From positions 19,214 to 73,650 of the forward strand of contig NZ_JAINFJ010000014.1 of NCBI RefSeq assembly GCF_019966595.1: 54,437 bases of DNA, read 5' to 3'. The notes under the pieces are model-generated. The model was given only the letters and a program-made list of their open reading frames with translations, had not been told where the DNA came from and searched no databases. Each line of letters starts with the position of its first letter. Position 1 is the first letter of the stretch. The position numbers were made by a program, and so were the translations under genes. Source of the stretch: Oricola indica. Its GTDB lineage: Bacteria; Pseudomonadota; Alphaproteobacteria; Rhizobiales; Rhizobiaceae. Positions 10,221 through 17,922 of this stretch are shown in pieces.

Positions 10221-10377
10221 GAGACGACCCGGAATGCCGCATCGGCATTCTTATGCGCTTTCGACAAGCAACAGCTTTGTTGGATTCCCAAAAGGCTCAC
10301 GCAATATTTCGCCCGGGATAATCCATTAGAAACACAAGGATTTTCCTGCCCCGGACCTTCCCCAAGGAAAGCTAACG

Positions 10378-10644
10378 ATGCGAGACGCGCATTGTCAATG
10401 TCGGGGCAGAAACGGCACATGCGAGAGCTTGTATCGCATGCCCGGCGTCGAAGTTCTGGCCGTCACGCGCTTCGACGACAATCCATATCCGTGGATCAAC
10501 GGCGTGGTTATGCCGACAGTGTGGAGAAAGAAGTTTGGCCGGGGAAAGGTATTTTTCAGCGCACTTGGCCATGGACCCGACGAATTCGAACACGAGGCCA
10601 TGCGAGAGATCCTTCGCCGCGGGCTGCTCTGGGCAAGCCGCTAG
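10378..10644 (+). pseudogene. C-terminal remnant of a ThuA-like (trehalose utilisation) protein
   Basis: The frame encodes the conserved end of ThuA-like proteins: YRMPGVEVLAVTRFDD, then MPTVWRKKFGRGKVFFSALG and a terminal REILRRGLLWASR. Whole family members are about 220-280 residues, and only about the last 70 are present here. Similarity starts near 10430, and the upstream codons look unrelated. ThuA-like proteins usually sit beside Gfo/Idh oxidoreductases and CUT1 sugar transporters, exactly what lies next door, so this is probably a gene lost from that locus. The nominal ATG at 10378 is arbitrary. A functional short protein seems unlikely. Confidence 0.7.
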
Positions 10645-10717
10645 TCGAAACGGAAGCAATGCCATGTTGCGGAACTGACGTTCCGAAACTCAAAACCGTG
10701 TCCGGATGTAACCCAAA

Positions 10718-10733
10718 GCGGCCGTAAGGCCGC
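10718..10733 (-). terminator. Candidate hairpin terminator of the IclR operon
   Basis: GCGGCC and GGCCGC form a perfect 6-bp stem around a 4-base loop, 60 bp beyond the dehydratase stop on the minus strand. It is followed on that strand by TTTGGGTT, a poor U-tract, so termination would be weak. Confidence 0.35.
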
Positions 10734-10792
10734 CGCCGCTCAATTCTCTCCCTATTTCGGATCCCACATCGGCCTGCGTTGGCTGATATGGC

Positions 10793-12496
10793 CTACGAAT
10801 GTCTCAAGAAATCGAAATCGCAGCCCAGCGTCGCCGGAAGGACGCTGTCGCGGTAGAGTTTCGCGTAGCCGCGGTCGGCGGGCTTGTCGCCGGCTGCGAT
10901 GGCCGGTTTTCGTGTGGCGAGTTCCGCCGGATCGACCAGCAGGTCGATGCTTTTCCGTGATGCCGAGAGGCGGATGCGATCCCCGTCCCGGACCAGCGCC
11001 AGCGGGCCGCCCACATCGGCTTCCGGCGTCACATGCAGCACGATCGTGCCGAAGGCGGTGCCGCTCATGCGCGCGTCCGAGATGCGCACCATGTCCTTGA
11101 CGCCCTGGCGGGCGAGCTTTTTCGGGATCGGAAGGTATCCGGCTTCGGGCATGCCCGAAGCACTGCGCGGACCGGCATTCTGAAGCACCAGTATGTCGTC
11201 GGCGGTAACGTCGAGATCGGGATCGTCGATCCTGTTGGCGAGGTCCTCCAGCGAGGAGAACACAACGGCGCGGCCCTCGTGTTCGAGCAGGCCCGGCGTC
11301 GCCGCCGCGCGCTTGAGGATCGCGCCTTCGGGCGCCAGCGTCCCGGTCAGCGCGATCAGTCCGCCGACCGGGTTGACCGGCGAGTCCGCGGTGCGGATGA
11401 AGCTGGCGTCGATCGGGTCGGCGAGGGGACGGGCGAGCCGGTCTTCCATGGTCAGACCGGTGACATCGGCGCAGCCGGCGTTCAGCTTGCCGGCAATGCC
11501 GCGCAGCACGCCGTCGAGGCCGCCGGCGGTGTGGAAATCCTCCATGTAGCCGGAGCCGACCGGTTTCAGGTCGACCAGCACCGGCGTCTCGTCGCTGAGT
11601 GCGTTGAACCGCTCCAGATCGATATCGATGCCGAGGCGTCCGGCAATCGCCGCCAGGTGGATGACGGCGTTGGTCGAACCGGAGACGGCGAGCAACACGC
11701 GCAGGGCGTTCTCAACGGATTCCCTGGTGATCAGCTTGTCCGGCGTCGGACCGCCTGTCGTTGCCATTTTCGCGGCCAGCGCGCCCGTTTCCTCGGCCGC
11801 GCGCAGCCGGTCGGCGTGAACGGCGGGGATCGCGGCCGTGCCGGGCAGCATCATGCCAAGCGTTTCGCCGATCAGCGCCATGGTGCTGGCCGTGCCCATC
11901 ACGGCGCAAGTGCCGGCGGTGACCGCGAGGCGTCCCTCGACCTGGTTGATCTCCTCGTCGTCGACCGTGCCGGCGCGGTAATTGGCCCAGAATCGGCGGC
12001 AGTCGGTACACGCGCCGAGGCGCTCGCCGCGATGGCGCCCGGTCATCATCGGCCCGGCGACGACCAATGATGCGGGCTTGCCGGCCGAAGCGGCGCCCAT
12101 CAGCAGGGCCGGAACGGTCTTGTCGCAGCCACCCATCAGCACGACCGAATCCATTGGCTGGGCGCGGATCATTTCTTCGACGGCCATCGCCATCAGGTTG
12201 CGGTAGACCAGCGAGGTTGGGCTCAGGAAGACTTCGCCCAGCGAGATGACGGGGAAGGGCACCGGCAGCGCGCCGGCCGCCAGCACGCCGCGCTTCACCG
12301 CCTCCAGCATTTCCGGGAAATGCCGGTGGCAGTTGTTGAAGCCGCTTTCGGTGGTGCAGATGCCGACGATCGGCTTGTCGAGCGACGCGTCGGTGTAGCC
12401 CATCGACTTGGCGAAGGAGCGGCGCAGATAGCGCGCGAAATCCCGGTCGCCGTAATTGGTCAGGCCGTTGTCGAGTCCCTTTGGTTTCTCAGACAT
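10793..12496 (-). CDS. IlvD/Edd-family dehydratase (sugar-acid type)
   Basis: Iron-sulfur dehydratase that removes water from a 2,3-dihydroxy acid to give a 2-keto-3-deoxy acid. In a sugar locus an aldonate is a likelier substrate than the valine precursor. The protein is 567 residues long. The three cysteines expected to bind the [2Fe-2S] cluster are present in FNNCHRHF, MGGCDKT and GTCAVMGTASTM. The C-terminal DARMSGTAFGTIVLHVTPE segment is the conserved active-site loop. I chose the ATG at 12496 because GGAG lies 6 nt upstream; a GTG at 12508 would add four residues. It overlaps the end of the aldehyde dehydrogenase gene by 8 bp, so it is translationally coupled and last in the IclR-headed operon. 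The exact substrate cannot be read from the sequence. Confidence 0.85.
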   Translation of the reverse strand: MSEKPKGLDNGLTNYGDRDFARYLRRSFAKSMGYTDASLDKPIVGICTTESGFNNCHRHFPEMLEAVKRGVLAAGALPVPFPVISLGEVFLSPTSLVYRNLMAMAVEEMIRAQPMDSVVLMGGCDKTVPALLMGAASAGKPASLVVAGPMMTGRHRGERLGACTDCRRFWANYRAGTVDDEEINQVEGRLAVTAGTCAVMGTASTMALIGETLGMMLPGTAAIPAVHADRLRAAEETGALAAKMATTGGPTPDKLITRESVENALRVLLAVSGSTNAVIHLAAIAGRLGIDIDLERFNALSDETPVLVDLKPVGSGYMEDFHTAGGLDGVLRGIAGKLNAGCADVTGLTMEDRLARPLADPIDASFIRTADSPVNPVGGLIALTGTLAPEGAILKRAAATPGLLEHEGRAVVFSSLEDLANRIDDPDLDVTADDILVLQNAGPRSASGMPEAGYLPIPKKLARQGVKDMVRISDARMSGTAFGTIVLHVTPEADVGGPLALVRDGDRIRLSASRKSIDLLVDPAELATRKPAIAAGDKPADRGYAKLYRDSVLPATLGCDFDFLRHS

Positions 12497-13946
12497 GGAC
12501 GGCTCCACGCACCAGCTTGTGGCGAATGTATTTCGGCGTCAGGTAATCGAGAATGCCCAGCGAACCGCCCTCGCGTCCGAAGCCGCTTTCCTTGACGCCG
12601 CCGAACGGCGCTTCTGCCGTCGCGAGAAGGGTCTCGTTGACGCCGACCATGCCGGCTTCGAGCGCCTCGGCGGTCTGCGAGGCGAGCGCGCCGTCATGGG
12701 TGAAGACGTAGGACGCAAGGCCGAAGGGCGTCGAGTTGGCGCGGGCGATGACCTCGTCGAAATCGCTGAAGGCGGCGATCGGCGCAACCGGTGCGAAGGG
12801 TTCTTCGCTCATGATCGCGGCGTCGTCCGGCACGCCGGCGATCACGGTCGGCGCGAGGAAGTGGCCCTTGTCGAGCCCCTCGGGCCGTCCGCCGCCGGCC
12901 ATCAGCCGGCCGCCCTTCGCCCGGGCGTCCTCTATCAGCCGCAACGCGCTGTCGAGCGCGCGCCGGCGGATCATCGGACCGGTGGTCACGCCGTCTTCCA
13001 GCCCGTCGCCGACGACCAGCTTCCGGGCATATTCGGCAAAGGCCTGTTCGAACGGTTCGCGGATCGATTCATGCACATAGAAGCGGCTCGGCGAGATGCA
13101 GACCTGGCCGCAATTGCGGAACTTGGTCGCGGCAAGCTTTTCAGCCGCGGCGACGGGATCGAAATCGGAATGCACGATGACCGGGGCGTGGCCGCCCAGC
13201 TCCAGCGTGACCTTCTTCACGCCGGCGGCGCACTGGCGCAGCACTTCCTTGCCGACCGGCACCGAGCCGGTCAGCGAGACCTTTCGGATCACCGGCGAGG
13301 CGATCAGCTTTTCGACCATCGGTACGGGATCGCCGGTCAGGATCGACAGCGCCCCGGCGGGCAGGCCGGCATCGAGCAGCGCCTGCGCCAGAACCATGCA
13401 GGAGCCGGGCGCCTCGGAGGCGGGCCGCGCGATCACCGAACAGCCGGCGGCGAGCGCGGCTGCGATCTTGCGCGCCGGCAGCAGCGCCGGGAAGTTCCAG
13501 GCCGACAGCGCTAGGCAGGGGCCGACGGGCTGGTGGATGACGCTGAGGCGTTCGTCCGCGGCACGGCCGGGGATCGTCTGGCCGTAAGTGCGCTTCGCCT
13601 CCTCGCCATACCATTCGAACTGGTCGGCCGACGCATTGATCTCGGCGCGGGCCTCGGCCAGCGGCTTGCCGGTCTCGGTGCTCATGACGCGGGCCGCGTC
13701 TTCGATGCGCTCGCGCAGCAGGTCGGCCGTGCGTCGCAGGATCGCGGCGCGGTTCCAGGCCGAAACCGACGACCAGACGCGAAAGCCCTCGGCAGCGAAT
13801 TTCAGCGCGGCGGCGATGTCCGCGTCGCCTGCGGCGGGCACAGTGCCGATGCGCTCCTCGCTGACCGGGCTGAACACCTCCAGCGTGGCGTTGTCCGCCG
13901 CCGCTTTCCATTCCCCGTCGATCAGTAGGCCGTATGCCTCGTACAT
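12489..13946 (-). CDS. NAD(P)-dependent aldehyde dehydrogenase (succinate-semialdehyde-type)
   Basis: Cytosolic ALDH of 485 residues that oxidises an aldehyde, probably a semialdehyde released by the pathway, to the acid. Visible motifs are the AWNFPALLPARK coenzyme-binding segment, GSVPVGKEVL, the general-base glutamate in LELGGHAP, and the catalytic cysteine in NCGQVCISPSRF. Also present are EEPFAPVAP and the terminal GVKESGFGREGG. A long in-frame extension exists upstream, but the ATG at 13946 has GGGGAGA just before it and matches the usual ALDH N-terminus (LIDGEW). It lies 29 bp after the ThDP enzyme gene and overlaps the dehydratase downstream. Members with this profile include 2-ketoglutarate semialdehyde and succinate semialdehyde dehydrogenases, and the choice between them is open. 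Confidence 0.87.
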   Translation of the reverse strand: MYEAYGLLIDGEWKAAADNATLEVFSPVSEERIGTVPAAGDADIAAALKFAAEGFRVWSSVSAWNRAAILRRTADLLRERIEDAARVMSTETGKPLAEARAEINASADQFEWYGEEAKRTYGQTIPGRAADERLSVIHQPVGPCLALSAWNFPALLPARKIAAALAAGCSVIARPASEAPGSCMVLAQALLDAGLPAGALSILTGDPVPMVEKLIASPVIRKVSLTGSVPVGKEVLRQCAAGVKKVTLELGGHAPVIVHSDFDPVAAAEKLAATKFRNCGQVCISPSRFYVHESIREPFEQAFAEYARKLVVGDGLEDGVTTGPMIRRRALDSALRLIEDARAKGGRLMAGGGRPEGLDKGHFLAPTVIAGVPDDAAIMSEEPFAPVAPIAAFSDFDEVIARANSTPFGLASYVFTHDGALASQTAEALEAGMVGVNETLLATAEAPFGGVKESGFGREGGSLGILDYLTPKYIRHKLVRGAVHV

Positions 13947-13975
13947 AGTGTCTCCCCTGGAGTTTGCCTGGCCGT

Positions 13976-15868
13976 TCAGACGGCCGTGTTCTGGTAGAGT
14001 TTCTGGACGTCGTCGCACCAGTTGCCGACGTTCCAGCGCCCGTAGGCGCCCATGCCGCCGCGCGGATCCGTGCCGTAATAGACCGGCACGTGAATGAGGC
14101 TGAGCCCCTTGTGGGCGTGTGCCTCGGCGAGCGCGTCCCTCAGCATTTCCGCTGTCGTGCCGCCCCACAGCGCCTTCACGCCGGTGACGGAGGCGGCCAT
14201 GGCGACATAATCGACGGCGACGCTGTCGCTGGTTCGGAAGTCGCGTCCGTACTGCGCCTCCTGCAGCGAACTGATCGCCGCCATGCGACGGTTGTCGAAC
14301 AGCAGGATCGTGGCGTGGACGCCGTGCTCGACGCCGTCGATGAGTACCTGCGGATTCATCATGAAGGAGCCGTCGCCGGTGAACGCCACCATGTAGCGAC
14401 CCTTTCCGGCGAGCGCGCCGGCCGTGAGCGCCGACACCGCGAAGCCCATATAGGAGGCGCCGCTCTCGGTGTAGCTTTCGCCGGGGGCGTCGTCCTCGAC
14501 GATCTGGAAACCGTTGGCCTGCACGTCGCCGGCATCGAACAGCTTGATCGCGGCGACGGACTTGCAGAAGTCGGCGGCGACCTTGATCGCCTGCGGCTGC
14601 GTCAAAACGGGTTCGCCCCAGACCGGATCGGCGAGCGGGCCGGCGTCGTATTGCGCGTGCTTGAAGGTCTGCCACTCGCGCTTCTTCTCGAGGCAGTCGG
14701 CGAGCCAGTCCGCCTTGTTATCCTTCGCGGCGCCGCCGTCGAGCGAGGCGCAGAGGCGTTCTGTCACCGCGCCGATGTCGCCAGTGAGCGCCACCGTGCG
14801 GTTGTAGTGCTGCACGTCTACGGGATCGGCGTTGATATTGATGACGTTTTCGACCCGCGGCCAGCCGGTGCCCGAACAGTCGCTCTGGCAAACCGCGCGG
14901 CTGCCGATGACGATCAGCAGGTCGGCCTCGTCCATGGCGTAGTTGCCGGAGATCGATCCCTTCGACCCGCCCACATGCATATTGCGCTCATCGGCGTCGG
15001 GCAGGATGCCGGTCGAGCCCGGGCTTTGCACGACCACCGCGCCGGATGCTTCCGCCAGCCGGCGGACTTGCTCGGCGAAGGGCCGGGAGCCGCCGCCTGC
15101 CTTGATGGCGACACGCGACGCCCTGGCGATCAAATCGACGGCCTCGGAGAAAACGGCCGGTTCGGCCGGGCTCTGCGGTGCGAATTCCGGGCGCAGCGGC
15201 AGCGCATCGAGCCTCAGGGTCGCCGACGCCGGCTGGGTGTTGAGCGGCAGGTTGAGATAGAAGGGGCTCGGCTTCCAGGGATGAAACACGGCGGAAGCGC
15301 CCTTGCGCAGCGCATCGCGGACCGCGCCGGGCGAATGTAGCGTGTACGACGCGCCCATCGCCGCCGTAATCTGCCCGAACAGGCCCTGGCCGGGCTTGGG
15401 CACCTGCTGCATGTTGTAGCCCTCGCCATGCGTCGTCTCGTCACCATAGATGTGATAGACGCCGACGCCGTTCGACGCGGCGGCGAGCGAGCCGGCCATG
15501 GCCTGCAGCGCACCCGGGCCGATGGACGTGACGACGGCGCATGCCTCGCCGTAGATCCAGCGCAGCGCCGTTCCCGCATGCGCCATTGCGACCTCGTTGC
15601 GGAACTGGAATGTGCGCACCAGTCCTGCGGCCTCATAGGCACGCAGCACCTCACCGAGCGCGGTCGAGCCGTGGCCGAAGATCGCGAGATAGGTCGTGAC
15701 CCCCTGTCGCATGAGTCCGAGGACGAGGGCCTCGGCCATCGGAATGGTGACGGTTTCGCCGAGCGTGCCACCGGCAATCGCCGCGTCCAGCCCGCCGGCC
15801 TCGGCGAGAAAGGCAGCGCGGGCCTCGGTCGTGTCGGGGAAGGGTGCGGATGAGCTGCGTGCGTCCAT
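13976..15868 (-). CDS. Thiamine-diphosphate-dependent enzyme, IolD-like
   Basis: ThDP enzyme of 630 residues with the three-domain acetolactate-synthase fold. The catalytic glutamate is in QFRNEVAMAHAG (about residue 90). The C-terminal ThDP/Mg site starts with GDGSFMMNPQVLIDG and ends with LLFDN. The length, the GETVTIPMAEALVLGLM start and the overall layout resemble IolD, which hydrolyses trihydroxycyclohexane-1,2-dione in inositol breakdown. No iolB, iolE or iolC is present nearby, so cleavage of a different diketo or 2-keto sugar derivative is possible. It starts 3 bp after the Gfo/Idh gene, which could be the inositol-dehydrogenase-like first step. The family is well supported; the reaction is inferred. 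Confidence 0.8.
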   Translation of the reverse strand: MDARSSSAPFPDTTEARAAFLAEAGGLDAAIAGGTLGETVTIPMAEALVLGLMRQGVTTYLAIFGHGSTALGEVLRAYEAAGLVRTFQFRNEVAMAHAGTALRWIYGEACAVVTSIGPGALQAMAGSLAAASNGVGVYHIYGDETTHGEGYNMQQVPKPGQGLFGQITAAMGASYTLHSPGAVRDALRKGASAVFHPWKPSPFYLNLPLNTQPASATLRLDALPLRPEFAPQSPAEPAVFSEAVDLIARASRVAIKAGGGSRPFAEQVRRLAEASGAVVVQSPGSTGILPDADERNMHVGGSKGSISGNYAMDEADLLIVIGSRAVCQSDCSGTGWPRVENVININADPVDVQHYNRTVALTGDIGAVTERLCASLDGGAAKDNKADWLADCLEKKREWQTFKHAQYDAGPLADPVWGEPVLTQPQAIKVAADFCKSVAAIKLFDAGDVQANGFQIVEDDAPGESYTESGASYMGFAVSALTAGALAGKGRYMVAFTGDGSFMMNPQVLIDGVEHGVHATILLFDNRRMAAISSLQEAQYGRDFRTSDSVAVDYVAMAASVTGVKALWGGTTAEMLRDALAEAHAHKGLSLIHVPVYYGTDPRGGMGAYGRWNVGNWCDDVQKLYQNTAV

Positions 15869-15871
15869 GGG

Positions 15872-16957
15872 TCAGGCGGCCTCCCGTGGCCCGAATTCGA
15901 CAGGCTTGCCGGTTTGCGCGGACTCTTCGGCGGCCAGCGCGAAACGGAGAACCTGGCGGCCCTCGTCGGCGGTAAGAACCGGTCGGCCGCCGTTCGTCAG
16001 AACGTCGATGTAATGCCGCGTCGAAAGGACGAAGCTCTCTTCCCAGCCGGTCGCGAGGTCGTGCCACGTGGTGATCTGGCCATCGCGGTAGAGCGCGACC
16101 GGTGGTGGATCGCCAAGCCGTCCATGTCCGCAATTGATCCAGATGACGCCCTTGGTGCCGGTGATCTCGACGCGATCGTCCTGGGCGTAGTGGCGGGTGA
16201 TGATCTCCAGTTCCGGTGAGTAGACCACCTCGAGATTGCCGATACGTCCGCCGGAAAACCGGAAGGAGACGATCGACGGCGCGTCGAGGACGGAGCCGCT
16301 GGCGGTCTCGGTCCGGCCGATAAAGGCGTGGACGGCTTCCGGGTTGCCCATGAAGTGCCATGCGAGCGCGAATTTGTGGTGGCCGTCGTCGAAGACCAGC
16401 GGTCCGCCGCCCGAATGCGCCTTCTGCTGGCGCCAGGCATTCGCCGCTGCGGGCACCTCCCACGCGGTGGCGCTCTTGCCGGGATTGCTCTTGATGCGGA
16501 TCGACAGCGGCGTGCCGATGGCGTCGGCGTCCACCAGTTCGCGCGCCTTGAGCACCGGCGGATAGAAGATGAAGTTCTCGAACACCTTGAAGGGCCGCTT
16601 TGACGCGGCGGCCACCTCGACCAGCCGGTCGGCCTCGTCCATCGACAGGCACATCGGCTTTTGCAGCGACACGGCCTTTCCGGCCTCGACTGCCTTTATC
16701 GCGGCGTCGAGGTGCAGGTGATGCGGTAGCAGAATCTCGACGAGGTCGACATCGTCGCGCGCGAGAAGCGCGTCCATGTCGTCGAGAATGGCGGCGTCGG
16801 CGCATCCCCAGGCGGCGGCGCGCGCCTCGGCCGCACCGCTGTCGCGGTCGCACAGCGCGACGATGTTCGCATCGGGATTGCGGCCGTATTCGATCGCGTG
16901 CAGGTCCGATATGCGGCCCGTGCCGACGATGCCTACGCCGATAGGCTTTCCTGCCAT
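15872..16957 (-). CDS. Gfo/Idh/MocA-family oxidoreductase
   Basis: NAD(P)-dependent sugar or polyol dehydrogenase of 361 residues. The Rossmann dinucleotide motif is GIVGTGRISDLHA at residues 8-20. The catalytic Lys-Pro pair is in LQKPMCLSMDEA, a variant of the family EKP motif. A further conserved histidine lies in FDDGHHKFALAWHFMG. It overlaps the IclR gene by 25 bp and precedes the ThDP enzyme by 3 bp, so it belongs to the same transcript. Oxidation of a hydroxyl on the imported sugar, polyol or acid is the probable first step. Substrates of this family cannot be predicted from sequence. Confidence 0.85.
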   Translation of the reverse strand: MAGKPIGVGIVGTGRISDLHAIEYGRNPDANIVALCDRDSGAAEARAAAWGCADAAILDDMDALLARDDVDLVEILLPHHLHLDAAIKAVEAGKAVSLQKPMCLSMDEADRLVEVAAASKRPFKVFENFIFYPPVLKARELVDADAIGTPLSIRIKSNPGKSATAWEVPAAANAWRQQKAHSGGGPLVFDDGHHKFALAWHFMGNPEAVHAFIGRTETASGSVLDAPSIVSFRFSGGRIGNLEVVYSPELEIITRHYAQDDRVEITGTKGVIWINCGHGRLGDPPPVALYRDGQITTWHDLATGWEESFVLSTRHYIDVLTNGGRPVLTADEGRQVLRFALAAEESAQTGKPVEFGPREAA

Positions 16958-17694
16958 GAGGCGATGTCCTTTCCGTTATTGGCTGAAACCGACATGACGA
17001 TCCGGCCGAGTTCCTCCAGCCGCGCGTCGTCGACACGCACGCTGGGGCCGGATACGCCGATGGCGGCGATCATGGTTCCGTTGGAGTCGTAGACCGGCCG
17101 CGCAACGCAGCGGATGCCCGGCGCGAACTCTTCGTCGTCGATGGCGTATCCGCGCTGGCGCGTGACGGCGATCTCCGCCTTGAGCCTGCCGGGCGCGGTG
17201 ATGGTTGTGCGTGTATAGCTGGTCAGATCGTCCTGCGGGCGGGCGTCGCCGAAAGCCAGGAACGCCTTGCCGAGCGCCGTGCAGTGCAGCGGCGATAGCG
17301 ACCCGATCGGGTGGTCGACCTTGAGCGGCAGGGTGGAATCGATCTTGTCGATGTACCAGACGCGCGATTCCACGAGGACGGCGAGATGCGCGCACTCATG
17401 CGTACGGGCGACGAGTTCCTCAAGCGCCGGGCGCCACGCCTCCTTGCAGGCGACGATGTCCTCGAGCGAGTGCTCGGAGCGGGCGGCGGGGGCGGCCTTG
17501 GCCGTCAGCCGGTAGCGGCGGCTGCCGTCCTGTTCGGCGTAACCGGCCGCGACCAGCGTCTTGAGAACATGCGCGGCATTGGACTTCTCCACACCAAGCG
17601 CGCCGGCGACATCCGTCAGCCGGACGGGATTGTCCTCGCTGCGCATGTAGTCGAGCGTGTCCAGCCCGCGGGTCAGTGATTGCAGTAGACGCAT
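16933..17694 (-). CDS. IclR-family transcriptional regulator
   Basis: Dimeric helix-turn-helix regulator of 253 residues. The N-terminal winged helix is RLTDVAGALGVEKSNAAHVL. The C-terminal effector domain contains the typical GSLSPLHCTALGKAFLAF and later QRGYAIDDEEFAPGIRCVA. An upstream ATG at 17739 lies inside the operator-like GTTCAACATTTAC. I prefer the ATG at 17694 (MRLLQSLTRGLDTLDYM), which fits family N-termini and has AAAGGA upstream, though at a long spacing. It heads the catabolic operon and diverges from the CUT1 transporter. It probably controls both in response to a pathway metabolite, and autoregulation is likely given the operator position. Confidence 0.88.
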   Translation of the reverse strand: MRLLQSLTRGLDTLDYMRSEDNPVRLTDVAGALGVEKSNAAHVLKTLVAAGYAEQDGSRRYRLTAKAAPAARSEHSLEDIVACKEAWRPALEELVARTHECAHLAVLVESRVWYIDKIDSTLPLKVDHPIGSLSPLHCTALGKAFLAFGDARPQDDLTSYTRTTITAPGRLKAEIAVTRQRGYAIDDEEFAPGIRCVARPVYDSNGTMIAAIGVSGPSVRVDDARLEELGRIVMSVSANNGKDIASWQESLSA

Positions 17695-17730
17695 AATGGT
17701 CTGGTCCTTTTCGACGGTCTGTGACGTAAA

Positions 17731-17743
17731 GTTCAACATTTAC
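17731..17743. promoter_or_regulatory. Second operator-like copy near the iclR 5' end
   Basis: GTTCAACATTTAC matches 12 of 13 bases of GTTCAACATATAC in the palindrome at 17882-17896 and its flank. It lies across the 5' end of the iclR transcript region. Together the two copies suggest an IclR dimer binding on both sides of the divergent promoters. This is inference from sequence symmetry only. Confidence 0.4.
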
Positions 17744-17836
17744 ATACCAAAAGTACAAGATAGTCAAACTAATGCGTCGCAGAGCGCCAATTTCGCTAAA
17801 CTCGCCATATTTTACACCCATATGCAACACTTTTTG

Positions 17837-17896
17837 TTGACATAGGTGTTGGTTTAAGCGTGAATGCGGGCCGTATCGGCAATATGTTCAACATAT
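17837..17896 (+). promoter_or_regulatory. Divergent promoter region with 15-bp palindromic operator
   Basis: TTGACA at 17837-17842 is a perfect -35 hexamer; the best -10 at 17-bp spacing (GTGAAT) is weak. The sequence ATATGTTCAACATAT at 17882-17896 is a perfect inverted repeat (7-bp arms, one central base). It sits downstream of the inferred start site and just before the Shine-Dalgarno of the substrate-binding protein gene. That position suits repression by the adjacent IclR regulator. Confidence 0.5.
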
Positions 17897-17922
17897 ACGA
17901 ACTAATTCCAAGGGAGGAGCCC

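Noticed and set aside
12489-14675. Extending the aldehyde dehydrogenase to a 728-residue fusion
   Set aside because: The upstream codons lie over the ThDP enzyme gene in another frame. The ATG at 13946 has a proper ribosome site and gives a normal-length ALDH.
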